Below, in pieces: positions 53,539 through 62,084 of a stretch of 64,000 nt of DNA (position 1 is its first letter; each line of letters opens with the position of its first letter). The notes under the pieces were generated by a model. The model ran no database searches and was not told where the DNA came from. It worked only from the letters and a program-made list of their open reading frames with translations. A program made the translations under genes and the position numbers. Where the stretch lies: assembly GCA_963724625.1 (NCBI GenBank), contig CAVRVO010000017.1:395195-459194 (forward strand), in the 5' to 3' direction. The stretch comes from DATBVX01 sp963724625 (GTDB lineage Bacteria; Pseudomonadota; Gammaproteobacteria; Steroidobacterales; Steroidobacteraceae).

Positions 53539-54384
53539 ATGGATACGCAGCTCAGTGACGACTTGACCGCGCGGCCCCTGCGCCTCGCAGCGGATGCCGT
53601 CCCAATTCGTACTCTCATCGTCGACGACGAGTCGCTCGCACGGCAACGGCTGCGTGAGCTCTGCCGTCAGGAAGCTGATGTTGAGGTCGTCGGTGAATGC
53701 AGTCACGGCGGGGAGGCGCTGCAGCACATCGAGGCCCTGCGACCGGACCTGCTGCTTCTGGACGTCGAGATGCGCGAGACCAGCGGTTTCGATGTGCTAA
53801 GGCGACTGCCGAAAGGCGCCGCGCCCCTGGTCGTATTTGTTTCGGCTTTCGAGCACTACGCTTTCAATGCTTTCGACGTCAATGCAGTCGACTACCTGCT
53901 GAAGCCGTTCGATCGCAGCCGTTTCCAGCAGGCTCTTGGCCGCGTTCGTCAGCGCCTTGCGACCGCGCGCGGTTCGCAGTTGCGCGGCGAAATTGCCGAC
54001 GCGGTGCGGGGTGCGCTGGCGGGAGTGACGCCGCAACCCGCTCCCCCGCTGCCGCGCATCGTGGCGGAAAAGGACGAGCGGCTGACGTTCATCGATCCGC
54101 AGGACATCGATTGCGTCGAGGCGGACCGCAACTACGTTGGGATCCGTGTCGGCCAGGATCTGTACCGCATTCGCTGCACGATGCGCCAGGCACAGGAGAT
54201 GCTCGACTCCGCTTCATTCCTGCGCATTCACCGCTCCGTGATCATCAACACGCGCCGCATCCGCGATATGGAGCGCTGGTTGCACGGCGAATACGTGATC
54301 ACTCTGAAGAGTGGCCAGCGCTTCACTTCCGGGCGCACCTACCGGCGCCGGATCCATGCCTACCTGCACAATGGCTTGACTTGA
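53539..54384 (+). CDS. LytTR-family response regulator (AlgR/LytR type)
   Basis: A 281-residue regulator. The receiver domain (about 19-135) has IVDDESLARQRL, phospho-acceptor Asp75 in LLLLDVEM, FVSAFEHYAF, and VDYLLKPFDRSRF. The LytTR DNA-binding domain (about 180-280) has IDCVEADRNYVGIRVG, SFLRIHRSVIINTRRI and TSGRTYRRRIHAYL. The ATG at 53539 follows AGGGAG closely; the conserved receiver begins about 17 residues on. Longer frames upstream overlap the kinase gene and are not homologous. It forms an operon with the kinase. Confidence 0.92.
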   Translation: MDTQLSDDLTARPLRLAADAVPIRTLIVDDESLARQRLRELCRQEADVEVVGECSHGGEALQHIEALRPDLLLLDVEMRETSGFDVLRRLPKGAAPLVVFVSAFEHYAFNAFDVNAVDYLLKPFDRSRFQQALGRVRQRLATARGSQLRGEIADAVRGALAGVTPQPAPPLPRIVAEKDERLTFIDPQDIDCVEADRNYVGIRVGQDLYRIRCTMRQAQEMLDSASFLRIHRSVIINTRRIRDMERWLHGEYVITLKSGQRFTSGRTYRRRIHAYLHNGLT

Positions 54385-54417
54385 AGCGCGCAGAGGAACT
54401 GCGCGCTTTAGCTCCGG

Positions 54418-54846
54418 TCAGCTGCTGATGTAGCGCTCGAGCTGCTCGATCTGTTCCTGTTGCGACTCGATCACCGCCTTCACCAGATCGCCGATCGAAA
54501 TCACGCCGAGCACGCCGCCGTTTTCGACCACCGGCAGGTGACGAATGCGCTGATCCGTGACGACCTGCATGCACTCGTTGACGGTCTGTGCAGGTTTCAC
54601 GGTTATTACGGGTGAGGTCATGATCTGCCGCACCGGCGTGTCGGCCGACGCACGTCCCAGCAGGATCACTTTGCGCGCATAGTCACGCTCGGAAACGATG
54701 CCGGCCAGTTCTGCGCCGCGCATCACCAGGAGCGCGCCGACGTGCTTTTCCGCCATGAGGCGAATCGCGTCGAGCACCGGCGTATCGGGCGTGACGGAAT
54801 AAACCTGCGATCCCTTGCGCTCGAGCAGATGTTTGACGGTGAGCAT
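54418..54846 (-). CDS. CBS-domain protein
   Basis: A 142-residue protein made of two CBS repeats and little else. Repeat 1 (about 10-65) contains DTPVLDAIRLMAEKHVGALLV and LAGIVSERDYARKVIL. Repeat 2 (about 76-130) has ITVKPAQTVNECMQVVTDQRIRHLPVV and LGVISIGDLVKAVIE. Stand-alone CBS pairs bind adenosyl nucleotides and act as sensors; the target is unknown. The C-terminus is helical (QQEQIEQLERYIS). It converges on the response-regulator gene (33-base gap) and is divergent from the next gene. Confidence 0.88.
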   Translation of the reverse strand: MLTVKHLLERKGSQVYSVTPDTPVLDAIRLMAEKHVGALLVMRGAELAGIVSERDYARKVILLGRASADTPVRQIMTSPVITVKPAQTVNECMQVVTDQRIRHLPVVENGGVLGVISIGDLVKAVIESQQEQIEQLERYISS

Positions 54847-54931
54847 GGCCGCTTCTCCCGGTCGAGGAGTCGAATCGACGACCGATTCTACGCCGACACT
54901 TCACTCAGGGAAGTGCGGGTAGACTGACAGC

Positions 54932-56194
54932 ATGCAGCGCGGTGGACCAAGAGGCACGATTCCGCCGCCTTCCGAGCGGCATGGGGCCGGGCCGCGCTGG
55001 GCTCTGCAGGTGCTGGCCGGGGTCGGCGTCGTCGGTGCGGTCTTTTTCGGGCTGCGCCTGCTGCACAACGAGCCCGACGCTGCCCAGAATGCCTCTGACA
55101 GCGCGACCGGACCGCGACTTGACGTAGCGAAACTGCGCGACCTCGCCGCACCGGCCAACGCGCCATCGGCTCCGCACGCTACCGCCACATCGCTCGACCT
55201 GGAAGCCTTCGTCGGCCGCCTGCAACGCGTGCGGTCTTACGCCGTCCTCGGAGACATCTCGGTCCCAGAGGGCATTCGAGTTTCTGTTGCCGAGCTACGT
55301 ATCGCGCAAGCGGCCGCAGCGCTCGAGGAGCGGGCTCGGGCCAACGACAGAGATGCCAACGTCGCGCTGTCGCGTCTCGAGCTTGCCTGCCGGGGAGAAC
55401 ACCCGGATACCACGCGTTCGTTCGATGCAGCCAACGCTGAAGCCGCTGAGCGCGCGACCAAAATGCCGGCTGAGACACGTGAGCGCATCAAAGCGAGCAT
55501 CGCTGCGAGGCGTGAACGATTCACCCGCATGTCGGAAGCATGTGCAGAGGCGCGTTTTGATTCGCCGACGATCAGCCAGCGTCTGCGTGAGGCGGCGGCG
55601 GCCGGGCACGAAGCAAGTCTTTGGCAGCTCGGAAACCTCGCCGACATTGAAACCGCACGACGCTACTGGCTCTCCGCCGCGATGTTGGGATTTGGCCCCG
55701 CCCAGGTCGACCTGGCGCAAAACCTCATGTACCACCCCACTTCGAAGGACGCGGACGCGCGCGCACAAATGCAGTACTGGTTGCAAGCCGCGGCGAAGCA
55801 ATCGTGGGCGGGCAAGGTGACCCTTGGCGAGTGCCTCATCGCTGGCTGCAGCGGCCAGCCTCCCGATACAGCCGGTGCAGCACAGCAGCTGCGCGAAGCA
55901 GTCTTTCTCGGCGCCGCAGGTGCACCGGAGGCGCTGGCGTCGATTCCCGCAGACGACCCCGCCGCGCCCACCGATCTCGAGATCTACACTTACGAATCGT
56001 TTCTGCAGCGACTGAATGAGCTCGGGTGTTACGGTGCGGATCATTATCCGAGCAACGCGCTGCGTATCAACGACCACCTGCGCCAGCTCGCGCTAAGTCT
56101 CTCGCCATCCGCGCTGGCAGACGCACAAACACTCGCCGATCAGGCGTGGCGCGATCACGGTGTCCAGGCGCGAGCCGCCTGGCACTGCGAGTGA
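54932..56194 (+). CDS. membrane-anchored protein with Sel1-like repeats
   Basis: A 420-residue protein I cannot assign to a named family. The N-terminus is cytoplasmic and Pro/Gly rich (MQRGGPRGTIPPPSERHGAG), followed by one helix (about 25-44, LQVLAGVGVVGAVFFGLRLL), giving a probable type II membrane topology. Residues 90-210 are helical and charged. Residues 215-310 contain Sel1-like units (EAAAAGHEASLWQLGNLAD, YWLSAAMLGFGPAQVDLAQNL, YWLQAAAKQSWAGKVTLGECL). The C-terminus has conserved-looking Cys residues (ECLIAGCSG, LGCYGADHYP). It stands alone between the CBS gene and the OppA-like gene. Sel1 repeats imply protein binding in the periplasm. Confidence 0.75.
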   Translation: MQRGGPRGTIPPPSERHGAGPRWALQVLAGVGVVGAVFFGLRLLHNEPDAAQNASDSATGPRLDVAKLRDLAAPANAPSAPHATATSLDLEAFVGRLQRVRSYAVLGDISVPEGIRVSVAELRIAQAAAALEERARANDRDANVALSRLELACRGEHPDTTRSFDAANAEAAERATKMPAETRERIKASIAARRERFTRMSEACAEARFDSPTISQRLREAAAAGHEASLWQLGNLADIETARRYWLSAAMLGFGPAQVDLAQNLMYHPTSKDADARAQMQYWLQAAAKQSWAGKVTLGECLIAGCSGQPPDTAGAAQQLREAVFLGAAGAPEALASIPADDPAAPTDLEIYTYESFLQRLNELGCYGADHYPSNALRINDHLRQLALSLSPSALADAQTLADQAWRDHGVQARAAWHCE

Positions 56195-56209
56195 TTCGGG
56201 CGCGAGACG

Positions 56210-57839
56210 CTAGTGCTTGCGCAGCACGAGATTCTTGCAGTACTGCACGTTCATGACGTTGTTGTGCCAGCCCTCGACGTAGGGCTTCACCAGGTGCTTG
56301 TTGACGTAGAAGTACAGCGGGATCACGGGCTGGTCGAGAAGCATGAGGCGCTCGGCCTCCTCGAGCGTGCTGCTGCGCCGGGCGATGTCGACCTCGGCTG
56401 CAGCGCTTGCAAGTAGAGCGTCGTATCGCGGGTTGCGGTAACCGGGCAGATTGAGTCCGAAATCGCTCTTGAGGTATTGGGCGAACGTGTAGGCGTCGTT
56501 GTAGTCGCCGATCCAGCTGGAGCGAAATACCTGCGTGACATCGTGGCGATCGATGTTCTGCAGCAGCACCTTGAATTCTTCGCCCACCAGCTCGGTCTCG
56601 ACGCCCAGGGATTCCTTCCACATCGATGCGATCGCGACGGCGATGCGCGTGTGGCTTTCGTCGATGTTGTAGCGGATCTCGGTGCGTAGCGGATGCTCGG
56701 CGGAGTAGCCGGCCTGCGCATAGAGTTGCCTGGCACGATGGACGCGCTCTGCGAAGGAGAGATCCGCCCATTCGGGTCGCTGCGATTCATAGTTTGCAAC
56801 TCCGACAGGCACCCAGCCGTAGGCCGGCAATTCGCCGCGCCCGGTCACCGATTCCGTCAGTCGCTCGCGATCGATCACCATCGAGAGCGCCAGGCGCAAT
56901 TTCGTGTTGTCCTTGAAGGGCTCGCGGTGCAGGTTGTAGCCGTAGTAGTAGGTACTGAGCTGCGGGGATATGCGCAGTTCCGCGCCGAGATTCTCGCGAA
57001 TCCACTTGAACTGTGCCGGTGGCACTGTGTACGTGATGTCGAGCTCGCCCGCCCGGTAACGCCGCAGCTCCGCGCCCTGATCGGCAATATGCAGGTAGTT
57101 GATGGTATCGATCTGGTTGCTGGCGTTGCCCCAGTAGTGCGCGTTGCGGTGGGCGACGATGTGAGAACCCACCGTCCATTCCGCGAGCACAAAAGCGCCA
57201 TTCGAGACGGCATTGCCGGGACGCGCAAAATCACGACCGAGGCGCTGCAACGTGGGCCGATGCACGGGAAAGGTGCTGGGGTGGGCAAGCACGCCGGGCA
57301 GGTACGGTGCTGGCGAACCCAGCCGAATGAGTACCGTACTCGGGTCCGGAGCGGTGACGCCGAGCACTTCGGGCGGCTGTGCGACCTGAAGTGATCTCGG
57401 CGGCGTTTTCGATGACATCCACGATCTCCGCGTAGGGCGAGGCAGTGCGCGGGTCGACGAGCCTCTGCAGTGCGTAGACGAAGTCAGCCGCGACGACCGG
57501 ATCGCCATTGGACCAGCGCAGGTGGTCGCGCAGCTTGAATGTGTATTGTCGACCGTCGGGGCTCACCGACCATTCCTGCGCGGAGCCAGGTGCAGGTTTC
57601 GCGTCTGCATCGAGAGCCGTCAGACCCTCGTATACGTCGCGCAGAATCGTGAGCTCGGCATCGGTGCGCGCCCGCTGCGGATCGAGCGATTCCGGCTCCG
57701 AACCGTTGCCGCGATTGAGCACGACCGGCTCATGGCCGCTCTCGGTCGTCGGGGACGCCGTATCCTTGCGCTGGCACGCACTGAGCGCGATGGCAAGGGC
57801 CATCGACGCACTCACGAAGGCTCGAGCTCGTCGGATCAC
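56210..57839 (-). pseudogene. OppA/MppA-like peptide-binding lipoprotein, single-base frameshift
   Basis: A periplasmic solute-binding protein (SBP family 5) for oligopeptide or murein-peptide uptake. It has a lipoprotein signal with lipobox LSAC near residue 20-22, then EPVVLNRGNGSEPESLDPQ, LRDVYEGLTALD, and LRWSNGDPVVAADFVYALQRLVDP. The frame breaks near 57388-57396 (about residue 149) and continues in another frame with VAQPPEVLGVTAPDPSTV through YEGWHNNVMNVQYCKNLVLRKH. Removing one base gives about 542 residues, the usual OppA size. The GTG start overlaps the mnmG stop (GTGA), so it is read after mnmG. No permease or ATPase genes are nearby. Confidence 0.86.
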
Positions 57840-59725
57840 GCCGCGCGGCTGCGCTTCTTCAGATGGATGAGTAGCAAAGAGATTGCTGCCGGAGTGACGC
57901 CTGGAACACGTGCCGCCTGGCCGAGACTCATGGGCCGCGCCTCGCCGAGACGCTGGCGCACTTCGTTCGACAATCCCTTGACTGTGGCGTAGTCGAGATC
58001 CGCAGGTAGCACTGTCGCTTCACTGCGTCGCTGGCGCTCGATCTCCTGCTGCTGGCGTTCGATGTAGCCGCTGTACTTGGCCTGGACATCCACCTGCAGG
58101 CGGACCTGTTCGGGCAGGCGATCATCGTCCACCCAGGACGCTGGCATCGCGCCCACAACCGGCAAGGCGGTGAGCGCTTCAAAGCTAACATCCGGCCGGC
58201 GCAACAAGTCGAATGCAGACTGCTCGCGCGTGAGAGGGCTGTCGAGTATCGCATCAGCGTCCACGGCCCGGATGTCGATGCTCTCGAGGCGAGCGCGCTC
58301 GCGTGCGATCAAGTCGCGCTTGCTCTCGAATAATCGCCAGCGTTCCTCGTCGACCAGGCCCAGCTCATGACCTGCCGGTGTGAGGCGCAGGTCCGCGTTG
58401 TCTTCTCGCAGCAGCAGGCGATACTCCGCGCGGCTGGTGAACATGCGATACGGCTCCGGCGCACCGCGCGTAACCAGGTCATCGATCAACACTCCGAGGT
58501 ACGCTTCACTGCGCTTTGGCCACCAGGGCTCGCGCTCGGAAGCGCGCAGCGCCGCGTTGATTCCGGCCAAGATTCCCTGCGCCGCAGCCTCCTCGTAGCC
58601 GGTCGTGCCGTTGATCTGGCCGGCGAAATACAGGTTTTGAATGTGGCGGGTTTCCAGGCTCATCTTCAGATCGCGCGGATCGAAGAAGTCATATTCGATC
58701 GCGTAGCCCGGTCGTGTCAGGTGCGCATTCTCGAATCCCCGGATGCTGCGCACGAATTCGTACTGTGCATCGAAGGGCAGACTGGTCGAGATGCCGTTCG
58801 GATACACCTCATTACTCGTCAGTCCCTCGGGCTCGACGAAAATCTGGTGCGAGGTTCGGCTCGCGAAGCGAAATACCTTGTCTTCAACCGACGGACAATA
58901 GCGCGGCCCCACACCTTCGATCCGGCCGGTGAACATCGGCGAGCGATCACTCGCACGCCGAATGATTTCATGGGTGCGTTCGTTGGTCGCGGTGATGTGG
59001 CACGGCACCTGGCGCGGGTGCTCGCTGCGGCGTCCCAGAAACGAGAACACCGGCTGCGGATCATCGCTGTGCTGCTCGGCCATCACGCTGAAGTCGACGC
59101 TGCGTGCATCGATGCGCGGCGGCGTTCCCGTCTTGAGTCGTCCAACCCGCAGGGGCAATTCACGCAGACGCGCCGCAAGTCGCAACGATGGCGGGTCACC
59201 TGCGCGTCCGGCCGCATAATTCTCCAGACCGACGTGAATGCGTCCCGAGAGGAAGGTGCCGACCGTCAGGACCACGGTACGGGCATCGAACTCGATGCCC
59301 GCCTGCGTGATGACGCCGCACGCGCGCTCGCCTGCGAGCTTCAGATCCGCGACTTCCTGCTGAAACAGCGCCAGGTTGGGCTGCGATTCCAGCATTGTGC
59401 GGATCGCCTGCCGATACAGTGCACGATCCGCCTGCGCACGGGTGGCGCGCACTGCCGGCCCCTTGCTCAGATTCAGCGTGCGGAACTGGATCCCAGCGCG
59501 ATCTGTGGCGCGGGCCATCGCGCCGCCGAGCGCGTCGATTTCTCGCACCAGGTGTCCCTTGCCAATCCCGCCGATGGCAGGATTGCAGCTCATGGCACCC
59601 AGGGTCTCGATGCTCTGCGTCAGCAGCAGTGTGCTCGCGCCCATGCGTGCGGCCGCCAGCGCGGCTTCAGTGCCGGAATGGCCACCGCCGACTACGATCA
59701 CGTCGAAACTACGTGGGAAACGCAT
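57836..59725 (-). CDS. mnmG: tRNA uridine-5-carboxymethylaminomethyl(34) synthesis enzyme MnmG
   Basis: FAD protein that with MnmE makes 5-carboxymethylaminomethyl uridine at tRNA position 34. The ATG at 59725 gives 629 residues starting MRFPRSFDVIVVGGGHSGTEAA, with the FAD-binding G-G-G-H-S-G. Other blocks are SCNPAIGGIGKGHLVREIDALGG, RIEGVGPRYCPSVEDKV with the functional Cys, and GQINGTTGYEEAAAQGILAG. Longer frames upstream lack homology. MnmE's 3' end lies on the same strand 4 kb away, so the pair is separated here. The stop overlaps the OppA-like gene start. Confidence 0.97.
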   Translation of the reverse strand: MRFPRSFDVIVVGGGHSGTEAALAAARMGASTLLLTQSIETLGAMSCNPAIGGIGKGHLVREIDALGGAMARATDRAGIQFRTLNLSKGPAVRATRAQADRALYRQAIRTMLESQPNLALFQQEVADLKLAGERACGVITQAGIEFDARTVVLTVGTFLSGRIHVGLENYAAGRAGDPPSLRLAARLRELPLRVGRLKTGTPPRIDARSVDFSVMAEQHSDDPQPVFSFLGRRSEHPRQVPCHITATNERTHEIIRRASDRSPMFTGRIEGVGPRYCPSVEDKVFRFASRTSHQIFVEPEGLTSNEVYPNGISTSLPFDAQYEFVRSIRGFENAHLTRPGYAIEYDFFDPRDLKMSLETRHIQNLYFAGQINGTTGYEEAAAQGILAGINAALRASEREPWWPKRSEAYLGVLIDDLVTRGAPEPYRMFTSRAEYRLLLREDNADLRLTPAGHELGLVDEERWRLFESKRDLIARERARLESIDIRAVDADAILDSPLTREQSAFDLLRRPDVSFEALTALPVVGAMPASWVDDDRLPEQVRLQVDVQAKYSGYIERQQQEIERQRRSEATVLPADLDYATVKGLSNEVRQRLGEARPMSLGQAARVPGVTPAAISLLLIHLKKRSRAA

Positions 59726-59883
59726 GGCTAAAGACTCAATGGCTTCAGGGACTTGAAAAAGGGCGCTTAGTGTAAGCACCCTGCCATCTCGTTGCCAGAA
59801 CGCGTGCCCGGAATGGGTTCGCGCGCTCGTGTAAGGTGCGCCCCTGAAATGCCTACCGCGATTGTGCCGCCCGGGAGCTTGAA

Positions 59884-61356
59884 TTGAGGTCACGCCTCGG
59901 CGCGTTCATCGTCGGTGCCTGCCTTGCACCAGCTTCCTTCGCCGCGACGCCGCTCGCCTCGTCTTTGTCCCTTGCCCCGTGCCGCCTGGAGCATCCCGAC
60001 CACCTGCAGTCCATCGAAGCGCGCTGCGGGGTACTCGCGGTCCTGGAGAACCGCAACGACCCGGGCTCTCGCAAGATCGAACTCAATGTAGCGGTGGTTC
60101 CGGCGCTCGATCGGCGCGCAGCCGTCGATCCGCTCTTCATTCTCGCCGGTGGCCCGGGACAGGCGGCGACCGATTTCTACACACTCATTGCACCGGCTTT
60201 TGCACCGGTGCAGCGCGAGCGCGACATTGTCCTGGTCGATCAGCGGGGCACGGGTGGTTCGAACGCACTGAATTGTCCGTTTCCGGATGAGGACGAATCC
60301 GCCGATCTGACGCCGGCACAGCTTCGCGCTCATGCACGCGATTGCCTGGCGAGTCTGAACGCCGATCCGACGTTATATACGACGAGCGTGGCGGTGCAGG
60401 ATCTCGATGCCGTCCGCGCGGCCCTCGGTTACGCGCAGATCAATCTCTACGGTGTTTCCTACGGAACGCGCGTGGCCCAGCATTACCTGCGCCGATTTCC
60501 CGAACATGCACGCGCACTCATTCTCGATGGCGTCGTGCCGCCCGACGCCGTACTTGCGGCGGACGGCGCCCTGCATGCGCAGCGCACCCTCGAATTGATC
60601 TTCGCCCGCTGCGAGACTGATGCCGCCTGCCACGCAGCGTTCGCCGATCCACGCGCCCAGTTCGAGACTCTGCGCTCACGCCTGGCTGCATCGCCGGCAC
60701 GCATCGAGCTTCCCGATCCTGATACCGGAAGCATCACAGCGCTCGAGGTGCGGCCCGTGCACCTGCAGATTGCTACTCGATTGCTGAGCTACGCTTCAGA
60801 ACGCTCCGCGCTGCTGCCCTTGATCCTCGACCAGGCCGTCGCGCACAACAATCTTGTGCCGCTCGCGGCGCAGGCGGTGATCATGTCGAAGCGCTATGTC
60901 GACGCGCTGAGTTATGGCATGCACAACGCGGTCGTGTGCACGGAAGATGTGCCGTTCATTGATCCGGCAAAACTCGACCGCGCTGCTCTTACGCGGAGCT
61001 ACCTCGGTACCGCGCAGCTCGATGGTCTGGTCGAGGTCTGCAAGGAATGGCCGCGCGGCCTGCTCGATGCGGACTTTCATGAGCAGCTAAAGTCCGATCG
61101 TCCCGTGCTGATGCTCTCCGGCTCCGCCGATCCGGTGACTCCGCCGGCATACGCGGAACGGGCGGCACAGGGTCTCAGCAACGCGCTGCAGATCACGCTG
61201 GAGGGGCAAGGGCACGGTCAGCTGGCAACCGGCTGCATGCCACGCCTGATGGCGCGCTTTCTCGAACTCGGAAGCACGCACGGGCTGGACACCCTTTGCA
61301 CCCGGAGCATCGCGCCCGACCCCTTTTTCACCTCCTTTTCCGGTCCTCCTCCATGA
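59884..61356 (+). CDS. exported alpha/beta-hydrolase, TAP-like tripeptidyl aminopeptidase family
   Basis: A 490-residue secreted S33-type peptidase. The TTG at 59884 follows GGGAG. It starts with a signal peptide (RLGAFIVGACLAPASFAA). The fold shows the oxyanion region LFILAGGPGQAA, VLVDQRGTGGSN, nucleophile Ser192 in GVSYGTRVAQHYL, and a large helical cap (about 235-390). The TAP C-terminal domain follows, with Asp416 in SGSADPVTPP and His444 in GQGHGQLATGC. Family members release N-terminal peptides. The stop overlaps the ABC ATPase start (ATGA), which is unusual for a protease and an exporter. The promoter lies in the 158-base gap shared with mnmG. Confidence 0.88.
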   Translation: MRSRLGAFIVGACLAPASFAATPLASSLSLAPCRLEHPDHLQSIEARCGVLAVLENRNDPGSRKIELNVAVVPALDRRAAVDPLFILAGGPGQAATDFYTLIAPAFAPVQRERDIVLVDQRGTGGSNALNCPFPDEDESADLTPAQLRAHARDCLASLNADPTLYTTSVAVQDLDAVRAALGYAQINLYGVSYGTRVAQHYLRRFPEHARALILDGVVPPDAVLAADGALHAQRTLELIFARCETDAACHAAFADPRAQFETLRSRLAASPARIELPDPDTGSITALEVRPVHLQIATRLLSYASERSALLPLILDQAVAHNNLVPLAAQAVIMSKRYVDALSYGMHNAVVCTEDVPFIDPAKLDRAALTRSYLGTAQLDGLVEVCKEWPRGLLDADFHEQLKSDRPVLMLSGSADPVTPPAYAERAAQGLSNALQITLEGQGHGQLATGCMPRLMARFLELGSTHGLDTLCTRSIAPDPFFTSFSGPPP

Positions 61357-62084
61357 TCGAAGTTCAGGGCCTGCGCAAGTCCTTCGGCTCCGTCGCGGCG
61401 GTTCGCGATGTCTCGTTCTCGGCCCTCGATGGCCGCATCACCGGATTGCTGGGGCCAAACGGCGCCGGCAAGTCCACCACGCTGCGGATTCTGAGCACGC
61501 TGCTGGAGCCCGATGCCGGTGCCGGGCGCATCGATAGCCTGGACCTGCGTGGCGATCCACTCGGCGTGCGACGCCTGATCGGAGTGCTCCCACACTCAAG
61601 CGGCGTTTACCCGAACCTCACCGGCCGGGAAAACATCGACTACTTCGGCCGGCTGCAGGGCCTCGATGCGGCCGCGATCGATCGGCGCACGCGTGAGCTG
61701 GTCGAGTTGCTGGAGATGGGCGACTTTGTCGATCGCCGCGCCAAGGGATACTCCCAGGGCCAACGGCTCAAGGTCGCAATCGCGCGCGCGCTCGTGCACT
61801 CGCCACGCAACGTGTTGCTGGATGAACCCACCAACGGCCTCGACGTGATGGCGACGCGCGCGCTGCGCAGTCTGCTCTGGCGTCTGCGCGACGCAGGACA
61901 CTGTGTGCTCTTTTCGAGTCATGTAATGCAGGAAGTCGCAAATCTATGCGACGAGGTCGTGATCATCGCGCGCGGCCTCGTCGTGGCACGTGGCACACCG
62001 GAGCAGATCCGCACGCGCAGCGGCACGGCCAGCCTGGAGGATGCTTTCGTCGCCGCGATCGGTAGTGCGGAGGGCCTGCAGTAA
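61353..62084 (+). CDS. natA: ABC transporter ATP-binding protein, NatA-like
   Basis: A 243-residue ATPase starting at the ATG at 61353 (MIEVQGLRKSFGSVAAVRDV). Walker A is GPNGAGKST at residues 34-42; the signature region reads YSQGQRLKVAIARAL, close to LSGGQ but with Tyr-Ser-Gln-Gly-Gln. Walker B is VLLDEPTNGLDVMATRAL, and the H-loop is in LFSSHVMQEV. The NatA (Na+ exporter) group is the closest type. ATGA overlap with the preceding peptidase and TAATG with the permease show tight coupling. An upstream extension to 61296 overlaps the hydrolase and is rejected. Confidence 0.92.
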   Translation: MIEVQGLRKSFGSVAAVRDVSFSALDGRITGLLGPNGAGKSTTLRILSTLLEPDAGAGRIDSLDLRGDPLGVRRLIGVLPHSSGVYPNLTGRENIDYFGRLQGLDAAAIDRRTRELVELLEMGDFVDRRAKGYSQGQRLKVAIARALVHSPRNVLLDEPTNGLDVMATRALRSLLWRLRDAGHCVLFSSHVMQEVANLCDEVVIIARGLVVARGTPEQIRTRSGTASLEDAFVAAIGSAEGLQ

